The notes below the pieces were generated by a model that did not search any database, had not been told where the DNA came from, and saw only the letters and a program-made list of their open reading frames with translations. A program made the translations under genes and the position numbers. 64,000 nucleotides of DNA from positions 954,001-1,018,000 of the forward strand of contig CAXHWN010002465.1 in the NCBI GenBank assembly GCA_964020975.1, read 5' to 3'. The stretch is from Hermodice carunculata (taxonomy: Eukaryota > Annelida > Polychaeta > Eunicida > Amphinomidae). Positions 48,801 to 61,000 of the stretch are shown here, one piece after another; the stretch's first letter is position 1, and every line of letters begins with the position of its first letter.

Positions 48801-51800
48801 GTCACAGGGTCACTTATGTAAAATTGGTTTCCATTCGATGAGTCATGAAGAACTTGATGGAATTTGATGAAACTTGGAAAGGATAATGTATCTTGGCAAG
48901 ACCTAAGTTGTGATTGTATTTGGATGACCTTGAGTTAATTGTCGAGGTCACAAGGTCACTTATGTGAAATTGGTTTCCGTTCGATAAGTCATGAAGAACT
49001 TGATGGAATTTGATGAAACTTGGTAAGATTATGTATCTAGGCAAGACCTAGGTTGGGATTGTAGTTGGATGACCTTGAGCAAATTTTCAAGGTCACAGGG
49101 TCACTTATGCGAAATTGGTTTCCGTTCGATAAGTCATGAAAAACTTGATGGAATTTGATGAAACTAGGTAGGATTATGTATCTAAACAAGACCTAGGTTG
49201 GGATTGTATTTGGATGACCGTGAGTGAATTCTCAAGATCACAGGGGCACTTATGCAAAATTGGTTTCCATTCGATGAGTCATGAAGAACTTGATGGAATT
49301 TGATGAAACTTGGTAGGACTATGTATCTTGGCAAGACCTAGGTTGGGATTGTAGTTGGATGACCTTGATGGAATTCTCAAGGTCACAGGGTCACTTATGC
49401 GAAATTGGTTTCCGTTCGATAAGTCATGAAGAACTTGATGGAATTTGATGAAACTTGGTAGGATAATGTATCTTGGCAAGACCTAGGTTGTGATTGTATT
49501 TGGATGACCTTGAGCGAATTGTCAAGGTCACAAGGTCACTTATGTGAAATTGGTTTCCGTTCGATAAGTCGTGAAGAACTTGATGGAATTTGATGAAACT
49601 TGGAAAGGTTATGTATCTAGGCAGGACCTAGGTTGGGGTTGTATTTGGGTGACTTTGAGCAAATTATTGAGGTCACAGGGTCAATAAGGTGAAATTGGTT
49701 TCCGTTCGATAAGTCATGAAGAACTTGATGGAATTTGATGAAACTTGGTAAGATTATGTATCTAGGCAAGACCTAGGTTGGGATTGTAGTTGGATGACCT
49801 TGAGCAAATTCTCAAGGTCACAGGGTCACTTATGCGAAATTGGTTTCCGTGCAATAAGTCATGAAGAACTTGATGGAATTTGATGAAACTTGGTAGGATT
49901 ATGTATCTATGCAAGACCTAAGTTTTAATTGTATTTGGGTTACCTTGAGTGAAGTTTAAAGGTCACAGGGTCACTTATGTGAAATTGGTTTCCATTCGAT
50001 GAGTCATGAAGAACTTGATGCAATTTGATGAAACTTGGTAGGATTATGTATCCGGGCAAGACCTTGGTTGTAATTGTATTTGGATGACCTTGAGTGAATT
50101 TTAAAGGTCACAGGGTCACTTATGCGAAATTGGTTTCCGTTTGATAAGTCATGAAGAACTTGATGCAATTTGATGAAACTTGGTAGGATAATGTATCTTG
50201 GCAAGACCTAAGTTGTGGTCGTATTTGGATGACTTTGAGCGAATTGTGGAGGTCACAAGGTCACTTATGTGAAATTGGTTTCCGTTCGATAAGTCATGCA
50301 GAACTTGATGGAATTTGATGAAACTTGGTAGGATTATGTATCTAGGCAAGACCTAGGTTGGAATTGTATTTGGGTGACCTTGAGTTAATTTTAAAGGTCA
50401 CAGGGTCACTTATGTAAAATTGGTTTCCATTCGATGAGTCATGAAGAACTTGATGGAATTTAATGAAACTTGGAAAGGATAATGTATCTTGGCAAGACCT
50501 AAGTTGTGATTGTATTTGGATGACCTTGAGTGAATTTTCGAGGTCACAAGGTCACTTTTGTGAAATTTGTTTCTGTTCGATAAGTCATGAAGAACTTGAT
50601 GGAATTTGATGAAACTTGGAAAGGTTATGTATCTAGGCAGGACCTAGGTTGGGGTTGTATTTGGGTGACTTTGAGCAAATTATTGAGGTCACAGGGTCAA
50701 TTAGGTGAAATTGGTTTCCGTTCGATAAGTCATGAAGAACTTGATGGAATTTGATGAAACTTGGTTAGATTATGTATCTAGGCAAGACCTAGGTTGGGAT
50801 CGTAGTTGGATGACCTTGAGCAAATTTTCAAGGTCACAGGGTCACTTATGCGAAATTGGTTTCCGTTCGATTAGTCGTGAAGAACTTGAGGGAATTTGAT
50901 GATACTTGGAAAGGTTATGTATCTAAGCAGGACCTAGGTTGGGGTTGTATTTGGGTGACTTTGAGCAAATTATTGAGGTCACAGGGTCAATTAGGTGAAA
51001 TTGGTTTCCGTTCGATAAGTCATGAAGAACTTGATGGAATTATATGAAACTTGGTAAGATTATGTATCTAGGCAAGACCTAGGTTGGGATTGTATTTGGG
51101 TGACCTTGAGTGAATTTTAAAGGTCACAGGATCACTTATGTGAAATTGGTTTCCATTCGATGAGTCATGAAGAACTTGATGGAATTTGATGAAACTTGGT
51201 AAGATTATGTATCTAGGCAGGACCTAGGTTGGGGTTGTATTTGGGTGACTTTGAGCAAATTATTGAGGTCACAGGGTCAATTAGGTGAAATTGGTTTCCG
51301 TTCGATAAGTCATGAAGAACTTGATGGAATTTGATGAAACTTGGTAAGATTATGTATCTAGGCAAGACCTAGGTTGGGATTGTAGTTGGATGACCTTGAG
51401 CAAATTCTCAAGGTCACAGGGTCACTTATGCGAAATTGGTTTCCATTCGATAAGTCATGAAGAACTCTATGGAATGTTATGAAACTTATTAGGATTATGT
51501 ATCTATGCAAGACCTAGGTTGAAATTGTATTTGGGTGACCTTGAGTTAATTTTAAAGGTCACAGGGTCACTTATGCGAGTTTGGTTTCCGTTCGATAAGT
51601 CATGAAGAACTTGATGGAATTTGATGAAACTTGGTAGGATTATGTATCTAGACAAGACCTAGGTTGGTATTGTATTTGGATGACTGTGAGCGAATTCTCA
51701 AGATCACAGGGTCACTTATGCGAAATTGGTTTCCGTTCGATAAGTCATGAAGAACTTGATGGAATTTTATGAAACTTGGTAGGATTATGTATCTATGCAA

Positions 51801-52167
51801 GACCTAGGTTTTAATTGTATTTGGGTGACCTTGAGTGAATTTTAAAGGTCACAGGGTCACTTATGTGAAATTGGTTTCCATTCGATGAGTCATGAAGAAC
51901 TTGATGGAATTTGATGAAACTTGGTAGGATTATGTATCCGGGCAAGACCTAGGTTGTAATTGTATTTGGATGACCTTGAGTGAATTCTCAAGGTCACAGG
52001 GTCACTTATGTGAAATTGGTTTCCGTGCGATAAGTCATAAAGAACTTGGTGGAATTTTATGAAACTTGGAAGGATCATGTATCTTGGTAAGAACTAGGTT
52101 GGGATTGTATTTGGGTGACCTTGAGCGAATGTTAAAGGTCACAGGGTCACTTATGTGAAATTGGTTT

Positions 52168-52602
52168 CTTTTCGATAAGTCATGAAAAACTTGATGGAAT
52201 TTGATGAAACTTGGAAGGGTTATATATCTAGGCAAGACCTAGGTTGGGATTGAATTTGGATGACCTTGAGCAAATTGTCAAGGTAACAGGGTCACTTATG
52301 CGAAATTGGTTTCCGTTCGATAAGTCGTGAAGAACTTGAGGGAATTTGATGATACTTGGAAAGGTTATGTATCTAGGCAGGACCTAGGTTGGGGTTGTAT
52401 TTGGGTGACTTTGAGCAAATTATTGAGGTCACAGGGTCAATTAGGCGAAATTGGTTTCCGTTCGATAAGTCATGAAGAACTTGATGGAATTTGATGAAAC
52501 TTGGTAAGAATATGTATCTAGGCAAGACCTAGTTTGGGATTGTAGTTGGATGACCTTGAGCAAATTCTCAAGGTCACAGGGTCACTTATGTGAAATTGGT
52601 TT
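52168..52602 (+). repeat. Three-monomer tandem duplication, first copy (435 bp)
   Basis: It runs from the CTTTTCG of one monomer to the next occurrence of the same point. It contains GAAGGGTTATATATC, CAAATTGTCAAGGTAACAGG, CAATTAGGCGAAATTGG and GTAAGAATATG. The whole 435 bases read identically in the following copy; I compared them line by line and saw no difference. It is the shortest and apparently youngest duplication in the window. Confidence 0.95.
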
Positions 52603-53037
52603 CTTTTCGATAAGTCATGAAAAACTTGATGGAATTTGATGAAACTTGGAAGGGTTATATATCTAGGCAAGACCTAGGTTGGGATTGAATTTGGATGACC
52701 TTGAGCAAATTGTCAAGGTAACAGGGTCACTTATGCGAAATTGGTTTCCGTTCGATAAGTCGTGAAGAACTTGAGGGAATTTGATGATACTTGGAAAGGT
52801 TATGTATCTAGGCAGGACCTAGGTTGGGGTTGTATTTGGGTGACTTTGAGCAAATTATTGAGGTCACAGGGTCAATTAGGCGAAATTGGTTTCCGTTCGA
52901 TAAGTCATGAAGAACTTGATGGAATTTGATGAAACTTGGTAAGAATATGTATCTAGGCAAGACCTAGTTTGGGATTGTAGTTGGATGACCTTGAGCAAAT
53001 TCTCAAGGTCACAGGGTCACTTATGTGAAATTGGTTT
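52603..53037 (+). repeat. Three-monomer tandem duplication, second copy (435 bp)
   Basis: Identical to the preceding 435 bases. The copy ends where GGTTT is followed by CCGTTCG instead of CTTTTCG. Its private variants TTAGGCGAAATTGG and GTAAGAATATG occur in both copies and not elsewhere that I noticed, so they predate this event. Confidence 0.95.
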
Positions 53038-55489
53038 CCGTTCGATAAGTCATGAAGAACTTGATGGAATTTGATGAAACTTGGTAGCATTATGTATCTA
53101 GGCAAGACCTAGGTTGGGATTGTATTTGGGTGACCTTGAGTGAATTTTAAAGGTCACAGGGTCACTTATGTGAAATTGGTTTCCATTCGATGAGTCATGA
53201 AGAACTTGATGGAATTTGATGAAACTTGGTAGGATTATGTATCCGGGCAAGACCTAGGTTGTAATTGTATTTGGATGACCTTGAGCGAATGTTAAAGGTC
53301 ACAGGGTCACTTATGTGAAATTGGTTTCCGTTCGATAAGTCATAAAGAACAGGATGGAATTTTATGAAACTTAGAAGGATAATGTATCTTGGTAAGAACT
53401 AGGTTGGGATTGTATTTGGGTGACATTGAGCGAATGTTAAAGGTCACAGGGTCACTTATGTGAAATTGATTTCTTTTCGATAAGTCATGAAGAACTTGAT
53501 GGAATTTGATGAAACTTGGAAGGGTTATGTATCTTGGCAAGACCTAGGTTGGGAATGTACTTGGATGACCTTGATGGAATTCTCAAGGTCACAGGGTCAC
53601 TTATGCGAAATTGGTTTCCGTTCGATAAGTCATGAAGAACTTGATGGAATTTGATGAAACTTGGAAAGGTTATGTATCTTGACAAGATCTAAGTTGTGAT
53701 TGTATTTGGGTGACTTTGAGCAAATTATTGAGGTCACAGGGTCAATTAAGTGAAATTGGTTTCCGTTCGATAAGTCGTGAAGAACTTGATGGAATTTGAT
53801 GAAACTTGGAAAGGTTATGTATCTAGGCAGGACCTAGGTTGGGGTTGTCTTTGGGTGACTTTGAGCGGATTATTGAGGTCACAGGGTCAATTAGGTAAAA
53901 TTGTTTCCGTTCCATAAGTCATGAAGAACTTGATGGAATTTGATGAAACTTGGTTAGATTATGTATCTAGGCAAGACCTAGGTTGGGATCGTAGTTGGAT
54001 GACCTTGAGCAAATTCTCAAGGTAACAGGGTCACTTATGCGAAATTGGTTTCAGTTCGATAAGTCGTGAAGAACTTGAAGGAATTTGATGATACTTGGAA
54101 AGGTTATGTATCTAGGCAGGACCTAGGTTGGGGTTGTATTTGGGTCACTTTGAGCAAATTATTGAGGTCACAGGGTCAATTAGGTGAAATTGGTTTCCGT
54201 TCGATAAGTCATGAAGAACTTGATGGAATTTGATGAAACTTGGTAAGATTATGTATCTAGGCAAGACCTAGGTTGGGATTGTAGTTGGATGACCTTGAGC
54301 AAATTCTCAAGGTCACAGGGTCACTTATGTGAAATTGGTTTCCGTTCGATAAGTCATGTAGAACTTGATGGAATTTGCTGAAACTTGGTAGCATTATGTA
54401 TCTAGGCAAGACCTAGGTTGGGATTGTATTTGGGTGACCTTGAGTGAATTTTAAAGGTCACAGGGTCACTTATGTGAAATTGGTTTCCATTCGATGAGTC
54501 ATGAAGAACTTGATGGAATTTAACGAAACTTGGTAGGATTATGTATCCGGGCAAGACCTAGGTTGTAATTGTATTTGGATGACCTTGAGCGAATTTTCAA
54601 GGTCACAGGGTCACTTATGTGAAATTGGTTTCCGTGCGATAAGTCATAAAGAACAGAATGGAATTTTATGAAACTTGGAAGGATCATGTATCTTGATAAG
54701 AACTAGGTTGGGATTGTATTTGTGTGACCGTGAGCGAATGTTAAAGGTCACAGGGTCACTTATGTGAAATTGGTTTCTTTTCGATAAGTCATGAAGAACT
54801 TGATGGAATTTGATGAAACTTGGAAGGGTTATGTATATAGGCAAGACCTAGGTTGGAATTGTATTTGGGTGACCTTGAGCGAATTTTAAAGGTCACAGGG
54901 TCACTTATGCGAAATTGGTTTCCGTTTGATAAGTCATGAAGAACTTGATGGAATTTGATGAAACTTGGTAGGATAATGTATCTTGGCAAGACCTAAGATG
55001 TGGTTTTATTTGGATGACCTTGAGCGAATTGTGGAGGTCACAAGGTCACTTATGTGAAATTGGTTTCCATTCGATAAGTCATGCAGAACTTGATGGAATT
55101 TGATGAAACTTGGTACGATTATGTATCTAGGCAAGACCTAGGTTGGAATTGTATTTGGGTGACCTTGAGTGAATTTTAAAGGTCACAGGGTCACTTATGT
55201 AAAATTGGTTTCCATTCGATGAGTCATGAAGAACTTGATGGAATTTGATGAAACTTGGAAAGGATAATGTATCTTGGCAAGACCTAAGTTGTGATTGTAT
55301 TTGGATGACCTTGAGTGAATTGTCGAGGTCACAAGGTCACTTATGTGAAATTGGTTTCCGTTCGATAAGTCATGAAGAACTTGATGAAATTTGATGAAAC
55401 TTGGAAAGGTTATGTATCTAAGCAGGACCTAGGTTGGGGTTGTATTTGGGTGACTTTGAGCAAATTCTCAAGTTCACAGGGTCACTTAT

Positions 55490-57300
55490 GCGAAATTGGT
55501 TTCCGTTCGATAAGTCACGAAGAACTTGATGGAATTTGATGAAACTAGGTAGGATTATGTATCTAGACAAGACCTAGGTTGGGATCGTAGTTGGATGACC
55601 TTGAGCAAATTCTCAAGGTAACAGGGTCACTTATGCGAAATTGGTTTCCGTTCGATAAGTCGTGAAGAACTTGAGGGAATTTGATGATACTTGGAAAGGT
55701 TATGTATCTAGGCAGGACCTAGGTAGGGGTTGTATTTGGGTGACTTTGAGCAAATTATTGAGGTCACAGGGTCAATTAGGTGAAATTGGTTTCCGTTCGA
55801 TAAGTCATGTAGAACTTGATGGAATTTGATGAAACTTGGTAGCATTATGTATCTAGGCAAGACCTAGGTTGGGATTGTATTTGGGTGACCTTGAGTGAAT
55901 TTTAAAGGTCATAGGGTCACTTATGTGAAATTGGTTTCCATTCGATGAGTCATGAAGAACTTGATGGAATTTAACGAAACTTGGTAGGATTATGTATCCG
56001 GGCAAGACCTAGGTTGTAATTGTATTTGGATGACCTTGAGCGAATTCTCAAGGTCACAGGGTCACTTATGTGAAATTGGTTTCCGTGCGATAAGTCATAA
56101 AGAACAGAATGGAATTTTATGAAACTTGGAAGGATCATGTATCTTTGTAAGAACTAGGTTGGGATTGTATTTGGGTGACCGTGAGCGAATGTTAAAGGTC
56201 ACAGGGTCACTTATGTGAAATTGGTTTCTTTTCGATAAGTCATGAAGAACTTGATGGAATTTGATGAAACTTGGAAGGGTTATGTATCTAGGCAAGACCT
56301 AGGTTGGAATTGTATTTGGGTGACCTTGAGTGAATTTTAAAGGTCACAGGGTCACTTATGCGAAATTGGTTTCCGTTTGATAAGTCATGAAGAACTTGAT
56401 GGAATTTGATGAAACTTGGAAAGGATAATGTATCTTGGCAAGACCTAAGTTGTGATTGTATTTGGATGACCTTGAGTGAATTGTCGAGGTCACAAGGTCA
56501 CTTATGTGAAATTGGTTTCCGTTCGATAAGTCATGAAGAACTTGATGAAATTTGATGAAACTTGGAAAGGTTATGTATCTAAGCAGGACCTAGGTTGGGG
56601 TTGTATTTGGGTGACTTTGAGCAAATTATTGAGGTCACAGGGTCACTTATGCGAAATTGGTTTTCGTTCGATAAGTCATGAAGAACATGATGGAATTTGA
56701 TGAAACTAGGTAGGATTATGTATCTAGACAAGACCTAGGTTGGGATTGTATTTGGATGACCGTGAGTGAATTCTCAAGATCACAGGGGCACTTATGCAAA
56801 ATTGGTGTCCATTCGATGAGTCATGAAGAACTTGATGGAATTTGATGAAACTTGGTTAGATTATGTATCTAGGCAAGACCTAGGTTGGGATCGTAGTTGG
56901 ATGACCTTGAGCAAATTGTCAAGGTAACAGGGTCACTTATGCGAAATTGGTTTCCGTTCGATAAGTCGTGAAGAACTTGAGGGAATTTGATGATACTTGG
57001 AAAGGTTATGTATCTAGGCAGGACCTAGGTTGGGGTTGTATTTGGGTGACTTTGAGCAAATTATTGAGGTCACAGGGTCAATTAGGTGAAAGTGGTTTTC
57101 GTTCGATAAGTCATGAAGAACTTGATGGAATTTGATGAAACTTGGTAAGATTATGTATCTAGGCAAGACCTAGTTTCGGATTGTAGTTGGATGACCTTGA
57201 GCAAATTCTCAAGGTCACAGGGTCACTTATGTGAAATTGGTTTCTGTTCGATAAGTCATGAAGAACTTGATGGAATTTGATGAAACTTGGTAGCATTATG
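55490..57300 (+). repeat. About 1.8-kb block copied from or to 39.42-41.23 kb
   Basis: Offset is constant at 16,073. Shared rare variants are AAGTCACGAAG (55516), GGTAGGGGTTG near 55733, GGTCATAGGG near 55908, GAACAGAATGG near 56102, ATCTTTGTAAG near 56142, GGGGCACTTATGC with GGTGTCC near 56784-56808, and CCTAGTTTCGG (57169). The two copies part company at about 57310: the left one continues into U3, this one into a different monomer. Which copy is the source cannot be decided from the window. Confidence 0.88.
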
Positions 57301-58030
57301 TATCTAGGCAAGACCTAGGTTGAGATTGTATTTGGGTGACCTTGAGTGAATTTTAAAGGTCACAGGGTCACTTATGTGAAATTGGTTTCCATTCGATGAG
57401 TCATGAAGAACTTGATGGAATTTGATGAAACTTGGTAGGATTATGTATCCGGGCAAGACCTAGGTTGTAATTGTATTTGGATGACCTTGAGCGAATGTTA
57501 AAGGTCACAGGGTCACTTATGTGAAATTGGTTTCCGTTCGATAAGTCATAAAGAACAAGATGGAATTTTATGAAACTTAGAAGGATAATGTATCTTGGTA
57601 AGAACTAGGTTGGGATTGTATTTGGGTGACATTGAGCGAATGTTAAAGGTCACAGGGTCACTTATGTGAAATTGATTTCTTTTCGATAAGTCATGAAGAA
57701 CTTGATGGAATTTGATGAAACTTGGAAGGGTAATGTATCTTGGCAAGACCTGGGTTGGGATTGTACTTGGATGACCTTGATGGAATTCTCAAGGTCACAG
57801 GGTCACTTATGCGAAATTGGTTTCCGTTCGATAAGTCATGAAGAACTTGATGGAATTTGATGAAACTTGGAAAGGTTATGTATCTTGGCAAGATCTAAGT
57901 TGTGATTGTATTTGGGTGACTTTGAGCAAATTATTGAGGTCACAGGGTCAATTAGGTGAAATTGGTTTCCGTTCGATAAGTCGTGAAGAACTTGATGGAA
58001 TTTGATGAAACTTGGAAAGGTTATGTATCT

Positions 58031-61000
58031 AGGCAAGACCTAGGTTGGGATCGTAGTTGGATGACCTTGAGCAAATTCTCAAGGTAACAGGGTCACTTAT
58101 GCGAAATTGGTTTCCGTTCGATAAGTCGTGAAGAACTTGAAGGAATTTGATGAAACTTGGTTAGATTATGTATCTAGGCAAGACCTAGGTTGGGATTGTA
58201 TTTGGGTGACCTTGAGTGAATTTTAAAGGTCACAGGGTCACTTATGTGAAATTGGTTTCCATTCGATGAGTCATGAAGAACTTGATGGAATTTGATGAAA
58301 CTTGGTTAGATTATGTATCTAGGCAAGACCTAGGTTGGGATCGTAGTAAGATGACCTTGAGCAAATTCTCAAGGTAACAGGGTCACTTATGCGAAATTGG
58401 TTTCCGTTCGATAAGTCGTGAAGAACTTGTTGGAATTTGATGATACTTGGAAAGGTTATGTATCTAGGCATGACCTAGGTTGGGGTTGTATTTGGGTCAC
58501 TTTGAGCAAATTATTGAGGTCACAGGGTCAATTAGGTTAAATTGGTTTCTGTTCAATAAGTCATGAAGAACTTGATGGAATTTGATGAAATTTGGAAAGG
58601 ATAATGTATCTTGGCAAGACCTAAGTTGTGATTGTATTTGGATGACCTTGAGTGAATTGTCGAGGTCACAAGGTCACTTATGTGCAATTGGTTTCCCTTC
58701 GATTAGTCATGCAGAACTTGATGGAATTTGATGAAACTTGGTAGGATTATGTATCTAGGCAAGACCTAGGTTGTAATTGTATTTGGATGACCTTGAGCGA
58801 ATTCTCAAGGTCACAGGGTCACATATGTGAAATTGGCTTCTGTGCGATAAGTCATAAAGAACAGGATGGAATTTTATGAAACTTAGAAGGATCATGTATC
58901 TTGGTAAGAACTAGGTTGGGATTGTATTTGGGTGACATTGAGCGAATGTTAAAGGTCACAGGGTCACTTATGTGAAATTGATTTCTTTTCGATAAGTCAT
59001 GAAGAACTTGATGGAATTTGATGAAACTTGGCAGGGTTATGTATCTAGGCAGGACCTAGGTTGGGATTGAATTTGGATGACCTTGATCGAATTCACAAGG
59101 TCACAGGGTCACTTATGCGAAATTGGTTTCCGTTCGATAAGTCATGAAGAACTTGATGGAATTTGATGAAACTTGGTAGGATAATGTATCTTGGCAAGAC
59201 GTAAGTTGTGGTTGTATTTGGATGACCTTGAGCGAATTGTGGAGGTCACAAGGTCACTTATTTGAAATTGGTTTCCGTTCGATAAGTCATGCAGAACTTG
59301 ATGGAATATGATGAAACTTGGTAGGATTATGTTTCTAGGCAAGACCTAGGTTGGAATTGTATTTGGGTGACCTTGAGGAATTTTGAAGGTCACAGGGTCA
59401 CTTATGCGAAATTGGTTTCCGTTCGATAAGTCGTGAAGAACTTGATGGAATTTGATGAAACTTGGAAAGGTTATGTATCTAGGCAGGACCTAGGTTGGGG
59501 TTGTATTTGGATGACTTTGAGCAAATTTATTGAGGTCACAGGGTCAATTAGGTGAAATTGGTTTCCGTTCGATAAGTCATGAAGAACTTGATGGAATTTG
59601 ATGAAACTTGGTAAGATTATGTATCTAGGCAAGACCTAGGTTGTGATTGTAGTTGGATGACCTTGAGCAAATTCTCAAGGTCACAGGGTCACTTATGCGA
59701 AATTGGTTTCCGTTCGATAAGTCATGAAGAACTTGATGGAATTTTATGAAACTTGGTAGGATTATGTATCTAGGCAAGACCTAGGTTGGAATTGTATTTG
59801 GGTGACCTTGAGTGAATTTTAAAGGTCACAGGGTCACTTATGTGAAATTGGTTTCCATTCGATGAGTCATGAAGAACTTGATGGAATTTGATGAAACTTG
59901 GTAGGATTATGTATCCGGGCAAGACCTAGGTTGTAATTGTATTTGGATGACCTTGAGCGAATTCTCAAGGTCACAGGGTCACTTATGTGAAATTGGTTTC
60001 CGTGCGATAAGTAATAAAGAACAGGATGGAATTTTATGAAACTTGGAAGGATCATGTATCTTGGTAGGAACTAGGTTGGGATTGTATTTGGGTGACCTTG
60101 AGCGAATGTTAAAGGCCACAGGGTCACTTATGTGAAATTGGTTTCTTTTCGATAAGTCATGAAGAACTTGATGGAATTTGATGAAACTTGGAAGGGCTAT
60201 GTATCTAGCCAAGACCTAGGTTGGAATTGTATTTGGGTGACCTTGAGTGAATTTTAAAGGTCACAGGGTCACTTATGCGAAATTTGTTTCCGTTCGATAA
60301 GTCATGAAGAACTTGATGGAATTTGATGAAACTTGGTAGGATAATGTATCTTGGCAACACCTAAGTTGTGGTTGTATTTGGATGACGTTGAGCGAATTGT
60401 GGAGGTCACAAGGTAACTTATGTGAAATTGGTTTCCGTTCGATAAGTCATGCAGAACTTGATGGAATTTGATGAAACTTGGTAAGATTATGTATCTAGGC
60501 AAGACCTAGGTTGGGATTGTAGTTGGATGACCTTGAGCAAATTCTCAAGGTCACAGGGTCACTTATGCGAAATTGGTTTCCGCTCGATAAGTCATGAAGA
60601 ACTTGTTGGAATTTGATGAAACTTGGTAGGATTATGTATCTAGACAAGACCTAGGTTGGGATTGTATTTGGATGACCTTGATGGAATTCTCAAGGTCAGA
60701 GGGTCACTTATGCGAAATTGGTTTCCGTTCGATAAGTCGTGAAGAACTTGATGGAATTCGATAAAACTTGGAAAGGTTATGTATCTTGGCAAGATCTAGG
60801 TTGTCATTGTATTTGGGTGACTTTGAGCAAATTATTGAGGTCACAGGGTCAATTAGGTGAAATTGGTTTCCGTTCGATAAGTCATGAAGAACTTGATGGA
60901 ATTTGATGAAACTTGGTAGAATTATTTATCCAGGCAAGACCTAGGTTGGGATTGTATTTGAATGACCTTGAGCGAATTGTCAAGGTCACAGGGTCACTTA

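Larger units (their letters stand above)
41222..51547 (+). repeat. Third, rearranged copy U3 of the giant unit plus its right flank
   Basis: The copy starts inside a monomer: the flank GTAGCATTATG runs on into CCTAGATTGGG at 41241, which is U1's 20263 variant (offset 20,978). The offset to U1 falls by 580 (four monomers missing, before about 42.7 kb) and then rises by 725 (five-monomer duplication, below), giving 21,123 through 49.4 kb. Beyond that point it follows the sequence right of U2, with two monomers fewer and then about seven more, to about 51547. It has private changes, for example TCCGTGCAAG near 43814 and GTACTTGTGTGAC near 44275, and is more diverged from U1 and U2 than they are from each other. 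Confidence 0.88.
51548..58030 (+). repeat. Mosaic domain of nested duplications
   Basis: This stretch is assembled from pieces found elsewhere in the window. About 51.55-52.24 kb resembles 23.05-23.72 kb. About 53.64-54.19 kb resembles 38.87-39.42 kb. About 54.35-55.44 kb and 55.80-56.80 kb are both copies of about 39.73-40.73 kb (54644 to 56095 is 1,451 bases, ten monomers plus one base). About 53.04-53.74 kb is repeated at 57.24-57.94 kb (offset 4,206, 29 monomers plus one). A 435-bp exact duplication also lies here. There is no gene. Confidence 0.8.
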
